DNA from: a virus
Direction: 5' to 3' (one strand)
Length of the DNA: 29,952 nt
Virus record (IMG/VR): IMGVR_UViG_3300021356_000116
Location: 1 to 29,952 of that record
The notes beneath the pieces were generated by a model that had not been told where the DNA came from, ran no database searches, and saw nothing but the letters and a program-made list of their open reading frames with translations. Numbering within the stretch: the stretch's first letter is position 1; every line of letters starts with the position of its first letter. Shown here in pieces: positions 7,177 through 14,744 of the stretch. The position numbers and the translations under genes were made by a program.

Positions 7177-7205
7177 TTGACAGATCACTGACACAGTGGT
7201 ATACT
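7177..7205 (+). promoter_or_regulatory. Near-consensus sigma-70 early promoter for the gp55 operon
   Basis: TTGACA at 7177-7182, exactly 17 bases of spacer, then TATACT at 7200-7205. This is a perfect -35 box and a 5-of-6 -10 box, so the host RNA polymerase should use it early. The -35 box is also the right arm of a 6-bp inverted repeat (TGTCAA at 7165-7170, TTGACA at 7177-7182), which could be an operator. It would drive gp55, gp47 and gp46 up to the terminator at 11234. Confidence 0.88.
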
Positions 7206-7230
7206 TTATACATGATATGTGAGTTAAATC

Positions 7231-7740
7231 GTGGCATACACAGTAATGGCAAAAAGAAAACAAACAGAGTATTACGTCAATAACAAGGAGTTCCTTGCTG
7301 CCATTACTGAGTATCGCAGCAAGGTTCATAAAGCGAAGGAACTGGGTAAACCACGTCCTCGTGTTACAAACTACCTTGGTGAGTGTTTCCTAAAGATCGC
7401 AACACACCTATCTTATAAACCAAACTTTGTCAATTACATGTTCCGTGAGGACATGATCTGTGATGGTATTGAGAACTGTTTACAGTACATTGACAACTTT
7501 GATCCAGAGAAATCAAAGAACCCGTTTGCCTACTTCACACAAATCATTTACTACGCTTTCCTCCGCCGTATTCAAAAAGAGAAAAAGCAACTAGAGATTA
7601 AACAAAGAGTTCTTGAGAAGTCTGGGTATGATGAAGTTATGCACACTGACTCTTATGATGGTAGTATGTCTGGTATGAACGCATCCTATTCTGACATGGG
7701 CAGTATTAAAGAAAATATTGAAACAAGAATGAATCGATGA
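7231..7740 (+). CDS. gp55: Late transcription sigma factor gp55
   Basis: Divergent sigma factor that directs host RNA polymerase to TATAAATA late promoters, with the gp45 clamp as activator. The segment MICDGIENCLQYIDNFDPEK, then SKNPFAYFTQIIYYAFLRRI, matches sigma region 2, which binds the core enzyme and melts the -10 element. I use GTG 7231 because it lies 25 bases after the -10 box, like the 21-23 bases seen at the other promoters here, and has GTGAG upstream. ATG 7246 (MAKRKQTEYYV) is a real alternative and gives 164 residues, near the usual length; neither start has a strong Shine-Dalgarno. Its stop overlaps the next start by ATGA. Making gp55 from a strong early promoter fits the T4-type programme, in which gp55 must exist before late genes open. 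Confidence 0.93.
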   Translation: MAYTVMAKRKQTEYYVNNKEFLAAITEYRSKVHKAKELGKPRPRVTNYLGECFLKIATHLSYKPNFVNYMFREDMICDGIENCLQYIDNFDPEKSKNPFAYFTQIIYYAFLRRIQKEKKQLEIKQRVLEKSGYDEVMHTDSYDGSMSGMNASYSDMGSIKENIETRMNR

Positions 7741-7982
7741 GTGAACACCCTGAAATTGCTGAACATGAATGGTTTGAAACTGAGTGGGGAGAATTCCGTG
7801 TTGAACAAAAACGCTTTGGAACGTGGTCTAGCTACGGTAAGGATGGCACGGCGTACATCACCGCACTTACGAGGGAAGCTTGTATTGCAGGAACGAGATT
7901 TCACTTGGAAGGTATCAATACTAACTGGGCAAACTGTAGAACGTCCAAACCATTCGATGGAACCGTTGGAGGTAAATTATGA
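7737..7982 (+). CDS. Small acidic protein, function unknown
   Basis: 81 residues beginning MSEHPEIAEHEWFETEWGEF, translated from an ATGA overlap with gp55 and ending in an ATGA overlap with the next gene. It is mixed alpha/beta with several aromatic residues (WFETEWGEFRVEQKRFGTWS) and one Cys near each of residues 49 and 68. No motif is recognised. I think small proteins of this kind sit between gp55 and gp47 in other cyanophages, but no role is known to me. A rival frame at 7741-7992 is discarded because it would not fit the chain of overlapping starts. Confidence 0.72.
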   Translation: MSEHPEIAEHEWFETEWGEFRVEQKRFGTWSSYGKDGTAYITALTREACIAGTRFHLEGINTNWANCRTSKPFDGTVGGKL

Positions 7983-8206
7983 AATCAACTGAAAATTATG
8001 AACAATTGCTTGAGCGTTTCAATAAGAGAACTGCTCAACTAACTGCTAGAGCAGATGAATTGTATGAAGCATACGCTGAGTATGTACAAATCTGTAAGGA
8101 CTTAGATCGTCTAGAAGGATCTTTACAAGCAGTAGAATACCTAGCATACGGTAAGTTGCCAGGCGATGGTAATCATGATGGCATGAAGGATCATAAACCA
8201 CAATGA
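7979..8206 (+). CDS. Small coiled-coil protein, function unknown
   Basis: 75 residues with a long helical, coiled-coil-like segment at about 5-55 (ENYEQLLERFNKRTAQLTAR, ADELYEAYAEYVQ), a second short helix (DLDRLEGSLQAVEYLAY) and a polar His/Gly/Asp tail. Both ends overlap neighbouring genes by four bases (ATGA), so expression is coupled with gp55 and gp47. A structural or adaptor role with the recombination nuclease could be guessed from position only. No enzymatic motif is visible. Confidence 0.72.
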   Translation: MKSTENYEQLLERFNKRTAQLTARADELYEAYAEYVQICKDLDRLEGSLQAVEYLAYGKLPGDGNHDGMKDHKPQ

Positions 8207-9240
8207 AGATTGCAATCATTACAGACCAGCACCTAGATGGTCGCAAAGGTTCTCTTGCATTCTGGAACTATTTCCAGAAATTCTATGATGAAGTATTTTT
8301 TCCAACGCTTGAGAAAGAAGGTATCAGCGTCGTCTTTGATCTGGGCGACACATTTGATAATCGAAAGTCTATGGACTTTAATACTTTTCACCGTGTGCGT
8401 GAAAATTATTTCGAGAGATTGAAACCATACGAAGTTCACATGCTGCTGGGCAACCACTGCACGTATTACAAGAACACCAATCGTATCAACTCTCCAGAAC
8501 TTCTTCTAGAGCAGTATGAAAATATCAAAATCTATTCTGAACCCAAAGAAATCCTTATGGGTAAGAAAGTATTTTTGATGTTGCCTTGGATCAATAAAGA
8601 AAACCAGGAAGAGATCTTTGGATTGCTTGAGACAAGCGAAGCAGATATCTGCTGTGGTCATCTAGAACTCAATGGGTTTGAGGTGACACCTGGCATGAGG
8701 ATGGATCATGGAATGGATGCAGGAAAATTCCATCGCTTCCAACGTGTATGGTCTGGACATTATCATCACAAGTCTAAGAAGGGTAATGTTCAATACCTTG
8801 GCAACCCTTACCAGATGTACTGGAATGATTATAAAGACCGCCGTGGATTCCATATCTACGATACTGAAAGTGATAAACTTAAGTTTGTCGCAAATCCCTA
8901 TGAGATCTTCGACAAAATCTTCTATGACGACGCAAGTGTGGACTACAACAAACAAGATGTGTCTGGTTATAAGGACAAGTACATCAAGATCGTCGTTGAA
9001 GAAAAGCGGAACTACCAGATGTTTGAAACACTGGTTGATCGTCTTTACAACGTAGGTGTTCACGATGTCAAGATTGTAGAAACACTTGTCGAAGAAGACA
9101 CTGCAGACATTGATATCTCTACAAAAGATACATTGACTTTACTTAATGAGTATATTGATGAGGTAGAGATGTCCGTAGACAAGTCGGATCTAAAGGGTCT
9201 GATGAGATCTCTATATATTGAAAGTTGCAACGTTGCGTGA
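8203..9240 (+). CDS. gp47: Recombination nuclease subunit gp47 (SbcD/Mre11-like)
   Basis: Metallophosphoesterase nuclease subunit of the gp46/gp47 complex, which resects DNA ends for recombination-dependent replication and helps degrade host DNA. The 345 residues compare with 339 in T4. Metal-binding motifs are all present: D8-x-H10 (TDQHLD), D49 in LGDTFDNR, N84-H85 in LLGNHC, an H in CCGHLE and H186-x-H188 (SGHYHHK). The C-terminal part, from about residue 240, is the capping and partner-binding region. Encoded with gp46 from the same message; a DUF3110-like gene sits between the two subunits, an arrangement I have seen in other cyanophages. The start lies in an ATGA overlap. Confidence 0.96.
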   Translation: MKIAIITDQHLDGRKGSLAFWNYFQKFYDEVFFPTLEKEGISVVFDLGDTFDNRKSMDFNTFHRVRENYFERLKPYEVHMLLGNHCTYYKNTNRINSPELLLEQYENIKIYSEPKEILMGKKVFLMLPWINKENQEEIFGLLETSEADICCGHLELNGFEVTPGMRMDHGMDAGKFHRFQRVWSGHYHHKSKKGNVQYLGNPYQMYWNDYKDRRGFHIYDTESDKLKFVANPYEIFDKIFYDDASVDYNKQDVSGYKDKYIKIVVEEKRNYQMFETLVDRLYNVGVHDVKIVETLVEEDTADIDISTKDTLTLLNEYIDEVEMSVDKSDLKGLMRSLYIESCNVA

Positions 9241-9241
9241 G

Positions 9242-9508
9242 ATGTTTATCGTAACCTTAGAAGATCACCCTGACGGCGTATATTCTGTCTTTGATGACGA
9301 CGAAGACAGGGTGATTCCTATCTTTGAGGAAGAAGATGACGCTCTTCGCTATCACATGATGCTAGAGGATGATGAAGATTATCCACCCATGCAGATTGTG
9401 GAAGTTGACGATCATGTTATAATTACAGCATGTCAAGAACGAGGACATAAGTTCTCTATCATTACCCCTGACGATTTTTTGATACCCCCTGACGATCCCG
9501 AAGAATGA
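9242..9508 (+). CDS. DUF3110-like small protein
   Basis: 88 residues from ATG 9242, one base after the gp47 stop; an upstream start at 9218 inside gp47 is less likely. The pattern IPIFEEEDDALRYHMMLED, followed by PMQIVEVD, ITACQERGHKFSII and a terminal TPDDFLIPPDD, matches DUF3110, a cyanobacterial and plastid family whose hallmark is (F/L)FExxDDAxRYAxxLE...FP...E(I/V)...C...G. The match is from memory of the family pattern, not a search. The protein is strongly acidic. Function is unknown; cyanobacterial origin would suggest a captured host gene, although it is now fixed between gp47 and gp46. Its stop overlaps the gp46 start. Confidence 0.78.
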   Translation: MFIVTLEDHPDGVYSVFDDDEDRVIPIFEEEDDALRYHMMLEDDEDYPPMQIVEVDDHVIITACQERGHKFSIITPDDFLIPPDDPEE

Positions 9509-11235
9509 TTATTTTTAAAAAAATCCGCTGGAAGAATTTTCTATCAACGGGTAATGTATTCAGTGAAGTTGATCTACAAACATCAAAGACTAATCTAATC
9601 ATCGGTAGCAACGGCGCAGGTAAGAGTACCATCTTGGATGCTCTTACCTTTTCTTTGTTTGGAAAACCATTTCGTAAGATCAACAAACCCATGTTGGTCA
9701 ATAGTATCAATGAGAAAGATTGCCTTACTGAAATCGAGTTCAGTGTAGGTCGCAAAGAATACAAAGTAATTCGTGGTGTCAAACCAAACAAGTTTGAGAT
9801 CTACTGCAACGATCAGTTGTGGAACCAGGAGAGCACACTGGTAGAACAGCAAAAGAACTTTGAGGCGAACGTCCTCAAGATGAACTACAAGTCATTCACA
9901 CAAATTGTGGTGTTGGGATCCTCCACGTTTGTGCCGTTCATGCGTCTGCCACTAGCACAACGTCGCGAGATCATTGAAGACATTCTTGATATCCAAGTGT
10001 TCTCTACGATGAATGTCCTGCTCAAGGATAAGGTCAGGGAGAATAACGAAGAGATCAAGACACTAGACTATCAGATTCATCTCCTAGAAGAGAAGATCGA
10101 TCTGCAAAAAAAGTATATGCTTGAGTTGGAGAAGAAAACAAAAGAAGAGATCACCCGTAAGGAAAACAAAATCTCTGAATTGTTATTAGATGAAAACAAT
10201 TTCCATAATGAAATTGCGCGTCTCTCTTCTGAAGTACAAAAACATTCTGAAGATATGAAGGAGGTGGCAAATAGTACAACAAAGTTAAAGAAGTTAAACA
10301 CTTTTCTTCTTAAAATTCAATCTAAGTTAAACAACTGTAAGAAAGAGCATGATTTCTTTGCTGACAATCATGTCTGTCCTACCTGTACACAGGAGTTAGA
10401 TGAAGATTTTAGACAAGAAAAGATTGATGAAGGTGCTAACGAGTTAAATAAAATGAATACTGGCGTCGAAGATCTTCTGCTGGAGATAGCAAAAGAAGAA
10501 GAACGCGAGCATAAGTTTACTAAATTGTCTGATCAAGTCATGCAGTTGAATGCATCGATCAGTCAGTCTAATTTTCAGATTACTTCTATCAAGAAAATTA
10601 TTTCTGATATCGAAGGAGAGATCAAAGAGTTGCAGGGAACCAACCCAGACAAGAAAGCAGAGTTTGTTAAGTTGGAAGGTCTTGTCAATGACAAGAAATC
10701 TTTGAATAGTGAACTTGCTAATTCAAAGAAAGACCGAGATGTTTTAACAACGGCATCACAGTTGCTCAAGGACAACGGGATCAAGACTAGGATCATTAAG
10801 ACCTATCTCCCAGCGATGAACCAACTCATCAATCAGTATCTCCAGCGTATGGACTTTTATGTCAACTTTACCTTGGATGAGAACTTTGAAGAGATAATCA
10901 AGTCTAGATATCGTGATGTGTTTTCATATGACAGTTTTAGTGAAGGAGAAAAATCTCGTATTGATATCGCTCTTCTGCTTACTTGGCGTAGCATTGCTAA
11001 GCTCAAGAATTCTGTGGATACTAACCTTTTGATTTTGGATGAGATCTTTGATAGTTCACTCGATCAGCAAGGTGGTATGGATCTTAGTTGGATCATCCGT
11101 AATTTCGATGATAACTCTAACGTTTATGTTATCAGTCATAGAGAAAATTTAGATGGAAAATTTGATCGAACACTCACTGCGGTGAAGGAGAAGAACTTCT
11201 CTGTCATCCAGGAGACAGTTTCGGAACTGGACTGA
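9505..11235 (+). CDS. gp46: Recombination nuclease subunit gp46 (SbcC/Rad50-like)
   Basis: ATPase subunit of the gp46/gp47 exonuclease. The 576 residues are near T4 gp46 (560). The head is split between the two ends: Walker A GSNGAGKS at 34-41, the ABC signature FSEGEKSRIDIALLL around 478-492 and Walker B NLLILDEIFD with D512/E513. Between them lie two long coiled coils (about 180-285 and 310-410) joined by the zinc hook C291-P-T-C294, where two molecules dimerise through zinc. Its start is an ATGA overlap with the DUF3110-like gene, and a strong terminator follows the stop directly. The partner is gp47 (8203-9240). Confidence 0.97.
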   Translation: MIIFKKIRWKNFLSTGNVFSEVDLQTSKTNLIIGSNGAGKSTILDALTFSLFGKPFRKINKPMLVNSINEKDCLTEIEFSVGRKEYKVIRGVKPNKFEIYCNDQLWNQESTLVEQQKNFEANVLKMNYKSFTQIVVLGSSTFVPFMRLPLAQRREIIEDILDIQVFSTMNVLLKDKVRENNEEIKTLDYQIHLLEEKIDLQKKYMLELEKKTKEEITRKENKISELLLDENNFHNEIARLSSEVQKHSEDMKEVANSTTKLKKLNTFLLKIQSKLNNCKKEHDFFADNHVCPTCTQELDEDFRQEKIDEGANELNKMNTGVEDLLLEIAKEEEREHKFTKLSDQVMQLNASISQSNFQITSIKKIISDIEGEIKELQGTNPDKKAEFVKLEGLVNDKKSLNSELANSKKDRDVLTTASQLLKDNGIKTRIIKTYLPAMNQLINQYLQRMDFYVNFTLDENFEEIIKSRYRDVFSYDSFSEGEKSRIDIALLLTWRSIAKLKNSVDTNLLILDEIFDSSLDQQGGMDLSWIIRNFDDNSNVYVISHRENLDGKFDRTLTAVKEKNFSVIQETVSELD

Positions 11236-11260
11236 GGTGCCTACGGGCACCTCTTTTTTT
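11234..11260 (+). terminator. Intrinsic terminator after gp46
   Basis: Perfect 8-bp stem GAGGTGCC/GGCACCTC with a TACG tetraloop closed by C-G, an extra-stable UNCG loop, followed by seven T. It begins at the gp46 stop codon and ends the gp55-gp46 transcript. Confidence 0.93.
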
Positions 11261-11263
11261 GTA

Positions 11264-11277
11264 TATACTATGTTCAT
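11264..11277 (+). promoter_or_regulatory. Candidate promoter for the zincin-VWA gene
   Basis: TATACT at 11264-11269, then three bases and TTCAT, ending 16 bases before the ATG. The same TATACT-N3-TTCAT block precedes cobS at 13454. There is no good TTGACA 17 bases upstream, since that region is the terminator stem, so an activator or a phage-specific mode is possible. The position right after a terminator argues that a promoter is needed here. Confidence 0.55.
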
Positions 11278-11292
11278 CAACGCAACAGGGAC

Positions 11293-13413
11293 ATGAACCA
11301 AGAGATCAAAGGCAACCTGGCACGACTGCTCGCTACTGAGAACCTGATTGTAGAGCATCGCAATACCACCACAGCATCCTTTGACGTGGATCGTCGCATC
11401 CTGACCCTGCCTAACTGGGATCGTGCTAGCAGCACTGTGTATGACATGCTCGTCGGTCATGAGGTTGGTCATGCTCTCTTTACTCCTAACGAAGACTGGC
11501 GTGAGATTGCTGACTGCCCTAAGGACTTTGTAAACGTTGTTGAGGATGCTCGCATCGAGAAACTGATGAAGCGTAAGTATCCTGGTCTGCGTAAGTCTTT
11601 TGCTGGTGGTTATAAAGAACTGAATGATCAAGACTTCTTTGGTATTGCTGATGAAGATCTCAGCAAACTGAGTCTGATTGATCGTATTAACCTACACTTC
11701 AAGGTTGGTTCTAGTGCCATGATCCCCTTCTCTATTGAGGAGCAGGTGTTCGTCGCTCGCACTGATGTCGCTGAGACTTTTGAGGAAGTCTGTCAGATTG
11801 CTGTCGATGTGTATGAGTTTTCTAAGCAAGAGAAAGTTGTTGAACAAACTCCTGAGTTCCAACCACCAGGGTCTGCTGAGTCTGAAACCGAAAGTGTCGA
11901 TGACGAACAATCTGAGCAGCAAAATAACCCCATGGCAGGTATCAACAATGCTGGTCCAATTGAAGGACCTGAAAAACAAGAAGACGAGGAAGAAGAGGAA
12001 GAAGATGTAGAAGGTCCTTCTGGTGGAAATACGTCTCAAACCCAACGTTCGTTTGATTCATCTGCTCAAGATCTAACTGATCGTTGGTCATCTAGCAATA
12101 TTCATTACGTTGAAATTCCAGATACTGTAGACACTTCTGACTACATTGCTGACTGGAAAGAAGTACATGCATGGATTGATGAGTTCCGTCAGCGGTTTGA
12201 TGATGACGATCGGTACTACAACGTAGATAAATCTTATATGAAGTTTCGTAAAGAATCTCAGAAGGAGGTAAGTTATCTTGTTAAAGAGTTTGAGTGCCGT
12301 AAGTCTGCTGACGCTTACGCTCGTGCTGGTCAATCTAAGACTGGTGTGCTTGATACTTCTAAGCTACACACTTACAAGTACAATGAAGATCTCTTCAAAA
12401 AAGTAACGGTTCTTCCTGACGGTAAGAACCATGGCATGATCTTTATTCTTGACTGGTCTGGTTCTATGGGCAATGAACTGTTTGGGACAGTCAAGCAGTT
12501 GCTGAACCTGACTGCATTCTGTAAGAAAGTCCATATTCCTTTTGAGGTTTATGCATTTACTAATGAGTGGTGTCTTGTAGAACGTATCAAGAACAATACT
12601 GATCGCTATGATTATTTCAATGAAGAAGAATGTGATTGCACTGAAGGTAAAATCTTCCTGAACAAAGGTCGATTTCATCTGATCAACTTTGTGTCTTCCA
12701 ATTCTAACTCTAAAGATTACGAGCGCATGTGTCTTAATCTTTATCGTGAAGCATATGCATATGCGTATCACGTCACTTATCACACCACCCCAGGTGTAAC
12801 TTTGTCTGGCACTCCTTTGAACGAAGCGATTGTCATGCTCAACTACATGATTCCTGAGTTCAAACAACAGAACGATCTGCAGAAAGTCAATGTCTGTGTC
12901 TTGACTGATGGTGAATCATGTCAGGCAACTTATGGTCGCAAGTTCTACAACGATCACAAGGATGAGTATTATGTTCGTCCTCGCCGTGTGGATCACTACA
13001 CCATTCTGCGTGATCGTAAGACTGGTCGCACCTATCCTTCAGGTGGTGGATGGGCAGAGATGACTAACAACTTTATCACTCAAGTCCATGACAGGAATCC
13101 TGGTGTAAACGTTATTGGTTTTCGTATTATGGGTGGCACTGGTCTCTCTAGTTTTGTTTCCCAATACGCTGACATCTCTCAGTATGACAAGGTTCAGCGG
13201 CAATGGAAGAAGGAACGTTCTGCTATCCTCCCTATGCCTAAGAGCTATAGTGCCTTGTATGTTATCAACAACAACTCTCTGAATCAAGATGCTGAGTTTG
13301 ACGTTGAGACTGGTGCTAGCAAAGGCGAGATCACCAAGGCATTTAAAAAAATGCTTGGTAAGAAGTCAACTAACAAAAAACTCCTCAGTTCTTTCATTGA
13401 GTATGTCGCTTGA
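11293..13413 (+). CDS. Zincin metallopeptidase-like protein with VWA domain (CobT-like)
   Basis: 706 residues. The N-terminal domain carries HEVGH at 56-60 and, 24 residues on, NVVEDARIE with E84 or nearby Glu as third zinc ligand, a gluzincin-type arrangement. An acidic linker follows (about 195-260, with a run of Glu near 235). The C-terminal half is a von Willebrand A domain with the MIDAS motif D387-W-S-G-S391, a Thr in TLSGTPLNEA and D539 in VLTDGES. This layout resembles CobT-type VWA proteins that work with MoxR/CobS AAA+ ATPases, and cobS is indeed the next gene. CobT is a cobaltochelatase subunit in aerobic B12 synthesis, but CobN is not in this window, so the pair may remodel or cleave another protein. 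The start has AGGGA upstream. Calling it CobT is inference; zincin plus VWA is seen directly. Confidence 0.85.
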   Translation: MNQEIKGNLARLLATENLIVEHRNTTTASFDVDRRILTLPNWDRASSTVYDMLVGHEVGHALFTPNEDWREIADCPKDFVNVVEDARIEKLMKRKYPGLRKSFAGGYKELNDQDFFGIADEDLSKLSLIDRINLHFKVGSSAMIPFSIEEQVFVARTDVAETFEEVCQIAVDVYEFSKQEKVVEQTPEFQPPGSAESETESVDDEQSEQQNNPMAGINNAGPIEGPEKQEDEEEEEEDVEGPSGGNTSQTQRSFDSSAQDLTDRWSSSNIHYVEIPDTVDTSDYIADWKEVHAWIDEFRQRFDDDDRYYNVDKSYMKFRKESQKEVSYLVKEFECRKSADAYARAGQSKTGVLDTSKLHTYKYNEDLFKKVTVLPDGKNHGMIFILDWSGSMGNELFGTVKQLLNLTAFCKKVHIPFEVYAFTNEWCLVERIKNNTDRYDYFNEEECDCTEGKIFLNKGRFHLINFVSSNSNSKDYERMCLNLYREAYAYAYHVTYHTTPGVTLSGTPLNEAIVMLNYMIPEFKQQNDLQKVNVCVLTDGESCQATYGRKFYNDHKDEYYVRPRRVDHYTILRDRKTGRTYPSGGGWAEMTNNFITQVHDRNPGVNVIGFRIMGGTGLSSFVSQYADISQYDKVQRQWKKERSAILPMPKSYSALYVINNNSLNQDAEFDVETGASKGEITKAFKKMLGKKSTNKKLLSSFIEYVA

Positions 13414-13423
13414 CGAACTGTCC

Positions 13424-13452
13424 ACTCTGCCCTGACTCTGCCTCACTCTGCC
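13424..13452 (+). repeat. Three direct repeats ACTCTGCC before the cobS promoter
   Basis: ACTCTGCC occurs at 13424-13431, 13435-13442 and 13445-13452, with 11- and 10-base periods, about one helical turn each. The last copy ends one base before the cobS -10 box. Sites on one face of the helix just upstream of a promoter with a poor -35 box suggest an activator-binding array, but slippage-derived repeats are possible. Confidence 0.6.
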
Positions 13453-13453
13453 C

Positions 13454-13467
13454 TATACTTACTTCAT
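13454..13467 (+). promoter_or_regulatory. Candidate cobS promoter
   Basis: TATACT at 13454-13459, three bases, then TTCAT, ending 13 bases before the ATG. This is the same block as at 11264. The best -35 match is CTGACT at 13432-13437 (4 of 6 to TTGACA, 16-base spacer), inside the ACTCTGCC repeats. Confidence 0.6.
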
Positions 13468-13480
13468 ACGAAACAAACCG

Positions 13481-14587
13481 ATGCCTGCCAAGTCTGACCT
13501 GACCACTGCCCAACTTACTTCTTACCTGTCTGAAACCTATGGCAATGATATCAATGCTAATCATGTTCGTTCTGCCTGTGATCACTTTGGTGTCACCTAC
13601 CCTACTGCTGTCAAGCGTCTGCGCGACTTCTATGTCAAGCGTGGCACTTGGAACTTGACTGTTGCTGAGCGTCTTGAGCAGACCTACGAAGCACCTGCTG
13701 CTACCCCTGCTGTTATGGAAGCAGTTGAGCAGAACCTTGTGCCTGACAAGGATGATACCTATGTTCCCTTTGGCAACTTCACTGACGTGAAGAAGATTAT
13801 CAAGTCTGGTATCTTCTACCCTACGTTCATCACTGGTCTGTCAGGAAACGGTAAGACTTTCTCTGTTGAGCAAGCATGTGCTGCTCTAAATAGGGAGTTG
13901 ATTCGCGTTAACATTACCATTGAAACCGACGAGGATGATCTTATTGGTGGTTTCCGTCTTGTTAACGGCGAAACTGTTTGGCATAATGGTCCAGTCATCG
14001 AAGCTCTGGAACGGGGAGCTGTGCTGCTTCTAGATGAAGTTGACCTTGCCTCTAACAAGATCCTGTGTCTTCAATCTGTTCTGGAAGGCAAGGGTGTATT
14101 CCTGAAGAAAACTGGTCGTTATGTCAAACCTGCCGCTGGTTTCAACATCATCGCTACTGCCAACACCAAGGGTAAGGGTTCTGATGATGGTCGCTTCATC
14201 GGCACCAACGTTCTCAATGAAGCATTCCTTGAGCGTTTTGCACTGACCTTTGAGCAGGAGTATCCTACCCCTGCCATCGAGACTAAGATTCTGCTGCGTG
14301 TTGCTGCTTCTCTTGGCAAGCATGATGAAGAGTTCTGCACCAACCTTGCAAACTGGGGAGACATTATTCGTCGCACCTTCCGTGAAGGTGGTGTTGATGA
14401 AGTTATCTCCACCCGTCGTCTTGTTCACATCATGCGAGCATATGCTATCTGGGGTGATCGTATGAAGGCAATCAAGGTTTGTGTAAATCGTTTCGATGAT
14501 GAGACCAAGCAGTCGTTCGTTGAATTGTATGATAAAATTGATGCTGATGTTTCTACGGAGGAAGAAGATGCCGAACCTAATGACTGA
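13481..14587 (+). CDS. cobS: CobS, AAA+ ATPase of cobaltochelatase type
   Basis: MoxR/CobS-family AAA+ ATPase, a gene carried by nearly all T4-like cyanophages. In bacteria CobS with CobT forms the ATP-driven ring that serves CobN in inserting cobalt during B12 synthesis. The 368 residues include an N-terminal helical region (1-90), Walker A GLSGNGKT at 119-126, Walker B LLLDEVD with DEVD at 185-188, sensor-1 NIIATANT near 223-230 and an arginine-rich segment STRRLVHIMRAY typical of sensor 2. It follows the zincin-VWA gene by 67 bases with its own promoter-like block. The acidic end DADVSTEEEDAEPND overlaps the next gene. Whether the phage enzyme boosts host cobalamin synthesis or drives the neighbouring VWA protein is open. 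Confidence 0.93.
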   Translation: MPAKSDLTTAQLTSYLSETYGNDINANHVRSACDHFGVTYPTAVKRLRDFYVKRGTWNLTVAERLEQTYEAPAATPAVMEAVEQNLVPDKDDTYVPFGNFTDVKKIIKSGIFYPTFITGLSGNGKTFSVEQACAALNRELIRVNITIETDEDDLIGGFRLVNGETVWHNGPVIEALERGAVLLLDEVDLASNKILCLQSVLEGKGVFLKKTGRYVKPAAGFNIIATANTKGKGSDDGRFIGTNVLNEAFLERFALTFEQEYPTPAIETKILLRVAASLGKHDEEFCTNLANWGDIIRRTFREGGVDEVISTRRLVHIMRAYAIWGDRMKAIKVCVNRFDDETKQSFVELYDKIDADVSTEEEDAEPND

Positions 14588-14744
14588 TAAGTTTCACGGC
14601 TATGTCAATCATCTTGCTATTCTTGACAGTGGCAAGACTGTTCGGATCTTAGGTGGCGAAGGTCTGAAGTTGTTTGTCAAAGATCTTGACGGCAACGTTG
14701 AAGAATGCTACCATGATAACCTACGCCTAATTTGGAACCGCTGA
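14568..14744 (+). CDS. Small beta-rich protein, function unknown
   Basis: 58 residues (MPNLMTDKFHGYVNHLAIL...) starting inside the end of cobS; the AGGAGGAAG-like run GGAGGAAG ending just before ATG 14568 is a strong Shine-Dalgarno. ATG 14580 (MTDKFH) is an alternative. The sequence alternates short strands (GKTVRILGGEGLKLFV, DGNVEECYHDNLRLIW), giving a compact small-barrel look. No motif is recognised. The stop is directly followed by the ATG of the next gene, so cobS, this gene and the DUF3310-like gene form one unit. Confidence 0.75.
   Translation: MPNLMTDKFHGYVNHLAILDSGKTVRILGGEGLKLFVKDLDGNVEECYHDNLRLIWNR

Noticed and set aside
7741-7992. 83-residue frame overlapping the small gene after gp55
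   Set aside because: It lacks the ATGA coupling to gp55 shown by 7737-7982, and the rival frame joins the chain to the next gene at 7979.
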